Assembly (NCBI RefSeq): GCF_003704105.1 | Contig: NZ_QUOQ01000002.1 | Coordinates: 682,001-746,000 of the forward strand | Reading direction: 5' to 3' | Origin: Brevundimonas lutea | Lineage (GTDB): Bacteria; Pseudomonadota; Alphaproteobacteria; Caulobacterales; Caulobacteraceae | Length of the DNA: 64,000 nt | Shown here: piece by piece, positions 57,746 to 64,000 of the stretch | Position numbering within the stretch: the first letter of the stretch is position 1 | Layout of the letters: the number at the start of each line of letters is the position of its first letter | Translations under genes and position numbers: made by a program | Notes under the pieces: generated by a model | Database searches by the model: none | What the model was told of the DNA's origin: nothing | What the model saw: the letters and a program-made list of their open reading frames with translations, nothing else

Positions 57746-60244
57746 TCACCTGCGAGGCAGGGCCCAGGCGATCACATGGTCTCCCGCCGGCGTCTCCATG
57801 AAATGGTGGCCGCCCGCCATCAGCACCAGATACTGCCGCCCGTCCTGCTCATAGACCATGGGTCCGGCCTGTCCTCCGGCCGGCAGCACCTCGGACCAGA
57901 CCGTCTCGCCGGTTTCGATGTCGATCGCCCGGATCAGGTCGTCGGTCGCGGCGGCGATGAAGATCAGCCCGCCCGCGGTGACAACCGACCCGCCGTTGTT
58001 GGGCGTGCCGATGTCGAGCGGCAGCATCGAGGGGATGCCGAACGGTCCATTCTTGCGCGCCGTTCCCAGCGGCCGGTCCCATACGGTCTCGCCGGTGCGG
58101 ATGTCGATGGCGCGGATGCCGCCGTAGGGAGGTTGTTTGCACAGCATCCCGGTCGACCCCATGCGCCATCCGGCGTTGACGTCGATGGCGTAGGGCACGC
58201 CCATCTGCGGATCTCCCGCGCCTTCTGCGCCCTGGGGAACGCCGCCGCGCGAACCCGGCGTCTGTTCCTTCAGGCGCGGATCGCCATGCGGGAACCAGCC
58301 CTTCTCATTGGCGACCTGGCGAGGCACCAGACGGTTGTAGTTCGGCATGTCATTGTAGTTGGCGATGACCCAGCCGCGTCGGGGATCGACCGCCACCCCG
58401 CCCCAGTCCGACCCGCCGTTGTAGCCGGGGTACTGGATCCAGCGCCGATCGGTGGTCGGGGGCGTGTAGATGCCTTCATAGGCGGCCTGACGGAAGCCGA
58501 TGCGGCAGATCATCTGGTCGACCGGCGACATGCCCCACATGTCGCGCTCGGTCAGATCGCGCTTCGCCAGGGTATGAAAGCGGGAGAAGGGCTGGGTCGG
58601 GGCGCGCTCCGCCGGTTCCACCCCGCCCCGGGCCGCGGCGCGGTCTTCGACGGGGACGAGAGGCCGGCCGGTGCGGCGGTCCAGGATATAGAGGTCGCCC
58701 TGTTTGCTGGGCAGGACCAGAGCGGGAACGACGCCGGACGCCGTGGGATAGTCGATCAGGGTCGCCTGCGAGCCGAGGTCATAGTCCCAGACATCCTTGC
58801 GAACCGTCTGGAACGACCAGGCCGGCCGGCCGGTGGTCACGTCCAGCGCCACCAGCGACGTGGCGTAGCGGTTTTCGGCCTCCGACCGATCGCCGCTGTA
58901 GTAGTCGGCGGCGGAGTTGCCCATCGGCAGATAGACCAGCCCCAGCTGTTCGTCGCCCGAGGCGGTGGTCCACATATTGGGCGTCCCCCGTGTGAAGGTG
59001 TCGCCCTCCGCCGGACGGCCGGTCAGGTCGGGACGGGTCATGTCCCAGGCCCAGCGCAGCTCGCCGGTCACGACATCGAAACCCTGGATCACGCCCGACG
59101 GCGCGGACCGATACTGGCCGTCCAGCACCTGGTGGCCGGTGACGATCACGCCCCGGACGATGGTGGGGGCGGAGGTTATCGACACCATGCCCGGGATAAC
59201 GTCGCCCATGCCCATCTTGATATCGACCGCGCCGTTGGTCCCGAAATCGGAACACGGACGGCCGGTGCGGGCGTCGACAGCGATCAGGCGGCCGTCGAGC
59301 GTCCCCTCGATGATCCGGGCGCGGCACGGCGCCGTTTCCCCAGCGCCGCCCGGCGATGCCGCGGGAGGAGCCGGCGTGGCGTCGCCGGTGCGTTCGGCCG
59401 GGGCGGACGCGGAGGTCGGTACCCCGGTTTCATGATAGGCTACCCCGCGACAGGCGGCGGTGTAGGGAATCCAGTCGTCGGAGACGTCGGGGTCGTAGCG
59501 CCAGCGCTGCCTGCCCGTCCGGGCGTCGAGAGCGATCAGGATATTGCGCGCCGAGCACAGATAGACGGTGTCGCCGATCTTCAAGGGCGTCGTCTCCGCG
59601 CCCCATTTCTCTTCGGGCGTGTCGCCGGTCCGGAAGGTCCAGACCCGCTCCAGTTCGCCGACGTTTTCGCGATTGATCTGGGCAAGCGGCGAATAGCGCC
59701 GCGCGCTCTCCGTCCCGCCGTAGGCTGGCCAGTCGGCGCCGGTGGCGCGCAGGGACGGGTCCGACATCAGCGCGAGCGCCGCTGTCCGCGGGTCGTTCGG
59801 CGGCATCGGGCGGTTGGCCTGGGCGATCACGACGCCGGAGAGCAGCGCTCCGACGATGAACACCGCGGCCCCGCCCAGGGCCAGCCGCCCGCCGCGGCGC
59901 GTGTCCAGTGCGGGCAGGGCGGCGATCACCAGCATCAGCAGAACCGCCGGGGCGACCACGCGCGGCACGAGGGCCCAGCCGTTGAGCCCGACCTCCCAAA
60001 GAGCCCACAGCACGGTGAGGACGAATACGACGACGTAGATCCAGGCCCCGACCAGGCTGAGCCGCCACAGCATCGCGCCGGAGGCCATCAACCCCAGACC
60101 GGCGAGCAGATAATAGGGAGAGCCGCCCAACGCCAGCAGCCATGCGCCGCCGACCGTCAGCACCAGGCCGAGGATCACGAAAACAGCCGCGAGGACTCGC
60201 ACGGCGATGCTCCCGACTCCTCTGACCGTCTTGACCGTCCCCAT
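57746..60244 (-). CDS. Membrane-bound PQQ-dependent dehydrogenase (glucose/quinate/shikimate family)
   Basis: An 832-aa quinoprotein. Five N-terminal TM helices (residues 15-140) anchor it to the inner membrane; the rest is an eight-bladed propeller with WRYDPDVSD, GRVI-type blades, TNGAVDIKMGMGDVIPGM, NGGSDWGGVAVDP and a final WALPRR. It oxidises a sugar or cyclic acid in the periplasm and gives electrons to ubiquinone. Glucose and quinate types cannot be separated by eye. No pqq biosynthesis genes are in the window. Confidence 0.9.
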   Translation of the reverse strand: MGTVKTVRGVGSIAVRVLAAVFVILGLVLTVGGAWLLALGGSPYYLLAGLGLMASGAMLWRLSLVGAWIYVVVFVLTVLWALWEVGLNGWALVPRVVAPAVLLMLVIAALPALDTRRGGRLALGGAAVFIVGALLSGVVIAQANRPMPPNDPRTAALALMSDPSLRATGADWPAYGGTESARRYSPLAQINRENVGELERVWTFRTGDTPEEKWGAETTPLKIGDTVYLCSARNILIALDARTGRQRWRYDPDVSDDWIPYTAACRGVAYHETGVPTSASAPAERTGDATPAPPAASPGGAGETAPCRARIIEGTLDGRLIAVDARTGRPCSDFGTNGAVDIKMGMGDVIPGMVSITSAPTIVRGVIVTGHQVLDGQYRSAPSGVIQGFDVVTGELRWAWDMTRPDLTGRPAEGDTFTRGTPNMWTTASGDEQLGLVYLPMGNSAADYYSGDRSEAENRYATSLVALDVTTGRPAWSFQTVRKDVWDYDLGSQATLIDYPTASGVVPALVLPSKQGDLYILDRRTGRPLVPVEDRAAARGGVEPAERAPTQPFSRFHTLAKRDLTERDMWGMSPVDQMICRIGFRQAAYEGIYTPPTTDRRWIQYPGYNGGSDWGGVAVDPRRGWVIANYNDMPNYNRLVPRQVANEKGWFPHGDPRLKEQTPGSRGGVPQGAEGAGDPQMGVPYAIDVNAGWRMGSTGMLCKQPPYGGIRAIDIRTGETVWDRPLGTARKNGPFGIPSMLPLDIGTPNNGGSVVTAGGLIFIAAATDDLIRAIDIETGETVWSEVLPAGGQAGPMVYEQDGRQYLVLMAGGHHFMETPAGDHVIAWALPRR

Positions 60245-60719
60245 TTCGAATGCCTCGCCCCAGCTTCACCCCAAGTGTGAACCGACCGCGCCCGGACTGG
60301 TTCCGGCCTTTCAGGCTCAGGACGCCAAGGCTGGGCGCAACGCGGCCCCGGTACATCCGCATCTCAGCTCGCCTCTCAAGCGAATCCACCGCGCCAAACA
60401 TCGTCAATTTCCGCCATTGCGGTTGAAAGCGACGTAACGCTGCTCTTTGTGCTTGCGCTTTCTGATTTGGCTCGGTTATTAAGAAACCGTTAAGGCCTCG
60501 GGAGGGCTGGAGGGGGAAAGTCATCCGTTAGCAAACGCGGGCTCATCGAACCCGTAAACGAAGCACGGTGGCGGTTTTTTGGCGTACGCGTCACGACCGC
60601 GTCAGTTTCGTGAAGGATGACGCACGCCTGACGGTTGGACTGAAGCTTCAAACATCATCACTTCACTGCGGTCGAACCTGCGGGTCATGACCGACATCTT
60701 GAAACCAAGGACACTCATC
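60245..60719. other. Regulatory region upstream of the pilus operon
   Basis: No gene seen. It contains a relatively AT-rich section (about 60440-60500, with GGTTATTAAGAAACCGTTAAG) and the long leader of the first pilin gene. The pilus promoter should lie here; several CGTCA/TGACG copies occur at 60585-60635. Confidence 0.5.
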
Positions 60720-61196
60720 ATGAAGCGCATCCTCGTCGCCGCCGCCGCCCTCTCCGCCATCGCCGCTCCGGCGTTCGCTCAAGACGCTCTGAACCTGTCG
60801 GGTTCGGTGGCCCCGGTCTGCACCATCACCGCTCCGGCCGACAACAACGCCGTGAACCTGTCGGGCGCCACCACGCTCGGCAGCCTGACCGTTCAGTGCA
60901 ATGATCCTCAAGGCTTCACCGCCTCAGCTTCGTCGCTGAACAGCGGCCGCCTCGTTGAAGCGAACAACCCGACCTACTACACCTACCAGTTGGGTGTGAA
61001 CGGTGTCGGCAATCAAAATCTTTCCAGCCCGGTCTCCTTCAGCACCGCTAGCCTCGGCGGCAATGCTGGTGCCGCCGCCGCTGCGGCCGTCGGTGGTATT
61101 CCGGTTCAGGTGAGCCTGCAGAACGTGGCTCGCGTCGGCTCCAACTTCGCCGGCAGCTACTCCGACACGATCACCTTCTCGATCGCCGCAAACTGA
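60720..61196 (+). CDS. Spore coat U/Csu-type pilin subunit 1
   Basis: A 158-aa exported subunit: signal peptide MKRILVAAAALSAIAAPAFA, then an SCPU-type fold (LNLSGSVAPVCTITAPADN, LGSLTVQCNDPQGFTASASS, FAGSYSDTITFSIAAN). Two Cys form the usual disulfide, and the C-terminal strand is the donor-groove part. As the first gene, followed by a strong hairpin, it is probably the major pilin of an archaic chaperone-usher pilus. Confidence 0.85.
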   Translation: MKRILVAAAALSAIAAPAFAQDALNLSGSVAPVCTITAPADNNAVNLSGATTLGSLTVQCNDPQGFTASASSLNSGRLVEANNPTYYTYQLGVNGVGNQNLSSPVSFSTASLGGNAGAAAAAAVGGIPVQVSLQNVARVGSNFAGSYSDTITFSIAAN

Positions 61197-61203
61197 GACG
61201 AAC

Positions 61204-61233
61204 GGGAGGCGGCGCCGACCGGCGTCGCCTCCC
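61204..61233 (+). terminator. Strong stem-loop after the first pilin gene
   Basis: GGGAGGCGGCGCC pairs with GGCGTCGCCTCCC (13 bp, one G-U) around loop GACC, 8 bases after the pilin stop. No T-run follows, so it may be an attenuator or an mRNA 3'-end protector rather than a full terminator. Confidence 0.6.
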
Positions 61234-61300
61234 CCTATACTCTTGACCATCCGTCGGGCTGAGACTCAAGGCCCGTCTACGCTGTCGCAGGAAGATCACC

Positions 61301-61765
61301 GTGAAGCGCATCCTCATCGCCGTCGCAGCCGTCTCATCGCTTGCAGCGCCCGCTTTCGCCCAGTCATCAGACTCGATCAATCTGAGCGGTGAAGTGGCGC
61401 AGATTTGCACCATCGCCACAAGCGGCGACCAGACGATCAATTTAATTTCGGGTTCCCAAGACGTGGGCGACGTCACGATCCATTGCAATGATCCCGGGGG
61501 CTTCACCGTCACCGCGACATCGGCCAAGAACAGCGCCTTGGTCCATACCGAGGCGCCTGGTTCTTCCTATGCCTATACCATGAACTCGACGCCATGGGGC
61601 GCGGTTCGGTTCGGGGTTCCGGTCAATGCCAACGACATCGGAGGCGCGGGCCTTTATGTCACGCCGCAAGTCGTCGGGCTCGATATCTCGGTCGGCTCGA
61701 TCACCGGCCCAGCCTTTGCCGGCGACTATACCGATCAGGTGACGTTCACGATCAGCGCCAACTAG
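61301..61765 (+). CDS. Spore coat U/Csu-type pilin subunit 2
   Basis: A 154-aa paralogue of subunit 1 (signal peptide MKRILIAVAAVSSLAAPAFA; INLSGEVAQICTIATSGD, VGDVTIHCNDPGGFTVTATS, FAGDYTDQVTFTISAN). The two share the Cys positions and end motif, showing a tandem duplication. Probably a minor or alternative pilin. Confidence 0.85.
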   Translation: MKRILIAVAAVSSLAAPAFAQSSDSINLSGEVAQICTIATSGDQTINLISGSQDVGDVTIHCNDPGGFTVTATSAKNSALVHTEAPGSSYAYTMNSTPWGAVRFGVPVNANDIGGAGLYVTPQVVGLDISVGSITGPAFAGDYTDQVTFTISAN

Positions 61766-61814
61766 GGCAAAGACAAAGCGTCGCCGGTCAGGCGTTGCTC
61801 AGGTTTTTCGCATC

Positions 61815-62327
61815 ATGATCCTTCGCACCCTCGCCACTGGTCTCCTGCTCGCGACAGCTGCCGCTCCGGCGCTTGCGCAGCAGGCAGACGTGGGCGCGGG
61901 CGCGAACATGGCCACGTCGGGCACCATCGAGATGCGCGCCACGACGCCCGAGGTGTGCACCGTGGTCAGCGGGGTGGCGGAGGTCACCACCGTGGACCTG
62001 ACCACGACCTCGGGGCAGGTGCTGGGCGACCTGACCTATGTCTGCAACAGCATCTCGGGCTTCAGTCGGCGCATCTTCAGCGAGAACAACGGCGCCCTGG
62101 TGCGCGGCGACGACCGCATCGCATACCGGTTCGCCCATGGCGGCGCGGCTCCGCTGGCGCTGGCGCCAACCGAGCTGAGCTCGCCGGTCACCACGGCCGT
62201 GGCGCCCTTCGGCGCCATCACGGTTGGCGAGAGCGGGCCGGTGTCGGTTTACATGCCGGGGTCAACCACTGGTTTACTCGCCGGCGCCTACGAAGACACG
62301 GTGACGGTCGAGATCACCGCCGAATAG
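61815..62327 (+). CDS. Spore coat U/Csu-type subunit 3 (more diverged)
   Basis: A 170-aa exported protein (signal peptide to APALAQ) with the same two-Cys fold (EVCTVVSGVAEVTTVDLTTT, LGDLTYVCNSISGFSRR, LAGAYEDTVTVEITAE). It is longer and more diverged than subunits 1 and 2, so it may be an adaptor or tip protein. The chaperone gene starts 29 bp downstream. Confidence 0.8.
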   Translation: MILRTLATGLLLATAAAPALAQQADVGAGANMATSGTIEMRATTPEVCTVVSGVAEVTTVDLTTTSGQVLGDLTYVCNSISGFSRRIFSENNGALVRGDDRIAYRFAHGGAAPLALAPTELSSPVTTAVAPFGAITVGESGPVSVYMPGSTTGLLAGAYEDTVTVEITAE

Positions 62328-62355
62328 GCGGCCGTCCACCCGGGGGTAAAGGCTT

Positions 62356-63111
62356 ATGAGGATGTTCAAACCCGCCCGCTGGCGCGCCCTCGTGGGCGCC
62401 GTCCTGGCGTTTGGCCTGGTGGTTACGCCGGCCTCGGCCATGCGCGTGCAACCCATGTCCTATGACCTGACGCCGTCGGGCCGGGGCGCGACCCAGGACA
62501 TCCGTGTCGAGAACACCAACGCCACCCCCATGCCGGTCGAGATCCGCGTCGAGCGCCGCCACATCGGCTTGAACGGCGAGGAGACGCGCGAGCCGGCCGA
62601 GGACGACTTTCTCGTCTTCCCGCCCCAGGGCATCGTGCCGCCCAACGGCTTCCAGAATTTCCGGGTCCAGTATATCGGCGATCCGGCGCTGACGCAGACC
62701 GCCCTCTATGTGATCACGGTGGCTCAGCTGCCGGTGAACACCACGGGCGCGGAATCCTCCGGCGTCCAATTCCTGTTCAACCTGGGCACCTCCGTGGCGG
62801 TCAGTCCCGAAGGCTCGACGGCCGACGTTCAGGTGACTTCGGTGGAGCCCGCGGCCGAAGCCAACAAGCTGCGCGTCACTGTGACCAATCGCGGAAACCG
62901 CTATGCGCGCCTGCATAACGGCAGCTGGACCTTCACCACCGCGGGCGGGGCCAGCGAAACCCTGATCGGCGAAGATCTCCGCGCGGCCGTGTCCCAGCCC
63001 CTGATCGAGCCGGGCGCGACCCGGATCATCGAGCTGCCGGTCAGCGAGCGCTTCGTGCGCGAAGGAGCCTCGGCTCGCTTCGAATACGTGCCGATCACGT
63101 CCGGACGATAG
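62356..63111 (+). CDS. Periplasmic pilus chaperone (archaic/CsuC-like)
   Basis: A 251-aa PapD-like chaperone: signal peptide to TPASA, two Ig-like domains (MRVQPMSYDLTPSGRGATQDIRVEN, FLVFPPQGIVPPNGFQNFRVQYIG, LRVTVTNRGNRYARLHNGSWTF). It donates a strand to nascent pilins and delivers them to the usher. It lies between the pilin and usher genes, 3 bp before the usher ATG. Confidence 0.9.
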   Translation: MRMFKPARWRALVGAVLAFGLVVTPASAMRVQPMSYDLTPSGRGATQDIRVENTNATPMPVEIRVERRHIGLNGEETREPAEDDFLVFPPQGIVPPNGFQNFRVQYIGDPALTQTALYVITVAQLPVNTTGAESSGVQFLFNLGTSVAVSPEGSTADVQVTSVEPAAEANKLRVTVTNRGNRYARLHNGSWTFTTAGGASETLIGEDLRAAVSQPLIEPGATRIIELPVSERFVREGASARFEYVPITSGR

Positions 63112-63114
63112 TTC

Positions 63115-64000
63115 ATGTCGGTCAGCCTCGCCGCCCTGATCGCCGCCGCCGCCCTCAACGGCGGGGCGCAGGAATTCGCGGCGACTCCAGCTGTCCCGAC
63201 GGTCCCGGCTGTGCCGGTCGCCGGCGTCGCCGCCGCGCAGGACCAGCGATTCCGCCTGAGCATCTCCCTGTCCCTGAACGGCGCCTACGTCGGTGACGTG
63301 CCGGTCGAAGCGTCCTTGGCCGGCGACGCCTCGGTGGAGGTGGCGCGTCTGGTCGAACTGCTCCGTCCCCTGGTCGCGCCCGAAGTGATCGACGGCCTCG
63401 TGGCCCGCTCGGCCGGGGCCGGGATGGCGTCGACGTCCGTGCTGTCGGGACCGGACCTAACCCTGACCTTCGATCAGGCCGCCCTGGCTCTGTCCGCCCA
63501 GATCACGGCCGACGCCCGCGCCCTCAATCGCCTGTCCCTGATCGACGCCACGCGCCAGGGCGGCGGCGCCAGGTTGACGCCCCCATCGAACCGCGCCTTT
63601 GGCATCACCGTCGCCCTCAACACCCAGATCGAGCACGAGGGCTTTCTCAACGACCTGGTGCGCGAGCCGGCCGAGGTGGCCATCCGGGGTTTCGGCAATG
63701 TCGGTGGCGTCGACGGCCTGAACCTCGCCTTCGAGACCGGCTACCGGGAAGACGGCGACTTCGCCCGGCGACGGACGACCCTGTTCTACGACGATGTCCC
63801 GCGCGCCATCCGTTACGCCCTGGGCGACGTCGATCCCGAGACGCTAGGCGCCTATCAGGCGCCGATCAGCCTGGCGGGCCTGTCGATCGAGCGCCTGTAC
63901 CAGGAGATCCAGCCCTACCGGAACGTGCGACCCTCAGGTCGCGGCCAGCTGACCCTGGAGAGCGCATCACGGGTCGAGGTGCTGGTCAACGGCGTGGTCC
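63115..64000 (+). CDS. Outer-membrane usher, 5' part (cut by window end)
   Basis: The first 295 residues of a fimbrial usher: signal peptide, an N-terminal chaperone-binding domain (FRLSISLSLNGAYVGDVPVEA, LLRPLVAPEVIDGL) and the start of the beta-barrel (LNLAFETGYREDGDFARRRTTLFYDD, IRYALGDVDPETLGAYQAPISLAGLSIERL, FRNVRPSGRGQLTLE-like). It forms the assembly pore for the pilus. The frame stays open to base 64000. Confidence 0.88.
   Translation, partial: MSVSLAALIAAAALNGGAQEFAATPAVPTVPAVPVAGVAAAQDQRFRLSISLSLNGAYVGDVPVEASLAGDASVEVARLVELLRPLVAPEVIDGLVARSAGAGMASTSVLSGPDLTLTFDQAALALSAQITADARALNRLSLIDATRQGGGARLTPPSNRAFGITVALNTQIEHEGFLNDLVREPAEVAIRGFGNVGGVDGLNLAFETGYREDGDFARRRTTLFYDDVPRAIRYALGDVDPETLGAYQAPISLAGLSIERLYQEIQPYRNVRPSGRGQLTLESASRVEVLVNGVV

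Noticed and set aside
57776-60280. 834-aa plus-strand frame opposite the PQQ dehydrogenase
   Set aside because: Arg/Gly/Asp-rich antisense shadow of a clear quinoprotein gene; no domain.
1-64000. CRISPR arrays or rRNA genes
   Set aside because: No regularly spaced repeats and no rRNA-like sequence noticed on reading.

Overview
The DNA is GC-rich. Its FecIR/TonB surface signalling, CopA/CopB and CnrYXH-like metal genes, isopeptidase-type lasso peptide cluster and archaic chaperone-usher pilus suggest a Caulobacterales alphaproteobacterium, probably Brevundimonas-like. The genus is an inference from gene content. No rRNA, complete tRNA or CRISPR array was seen. Layout, 0-2.5 kb: bases 1-25 match, on the minus strand, the 3' half of a tRNA-Val(CAC) from the anticodon loop to the T loop. 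A tyrosine integrase follows, so this looks like the attachment end of an integrated element. Next come a small thioredoxin-fold lipoprotein and a C13 homopolymer. 2.5-13.3 kb: a complete isopeptidase-type lasso peptide locus. The plus strand carries fecI, fecR, a TonB receptor and a secreted prolyl-oligopeptidase-like lasso isopeptidase. The minus strand carries a 36-aa precursor (predicted core GGFDITVTEADLQPYRPMA, G1-E9 ring), a B protein (RRE plus Cys protease) and the C cyclase. The two operons converge and overlap by 68 bp. XRE and GntR regulators sit just beyond the precursor. There is no ABC exporter. 13.2-24.5 kb: two paralogous modules (13.2-14.6 and 22.7-24.5 kb), each with a LuxR-type HTH protein with a membrane segment, a small helical protein and a 4-TM protein. 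Between them lie XRE regulators, an EEP lipoprotein, an OGFr-domain protein, exonuclease III, a YedK-type peptidase with a coupled small exported protein, a SnoaL/XRE/membrane/VOC patch and a RadC protein lacking its metal motif. 24.7-33.9 kb: lipoprotein, zinc-ribbon protein, GDSL esterase, DUF2141 and Tat-exported carotenoid oxygenase genes, a membrane LytTR regulator, a decayed TonB receptor, a DnaQ-like exonuclease, a run of small basic or hydrophilic proteins and a 2H phosphoesterase. 34-48.8 kb: an Mfd-family translocase, an Hpt protein, a 5'-truncated glycosyltransferase, GFA, AlkB and DksA-like proteins, several pseudogene remnants (NT-HEPN type, SDR), DUF5996, a BAAT-type hydrolase and a second XRE/membrane-protein pair with its own palindromic operator. 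48.9-57.5 kb: metal homeostasis island with glutaredoxin-MauE fusion, CueR-like MerR, DUF411, CopC-like protein, CopB, CopA, a CnrYXH-like sensor-sigma set, SnoaL protein, CopD and CopC. 57.7-64 kb: membrane PQQ dehydrogenase, then an archaic (Csu-like) chaperone-usher operon with three pilin-like subunits, chaperone and an usher cut by the window end.
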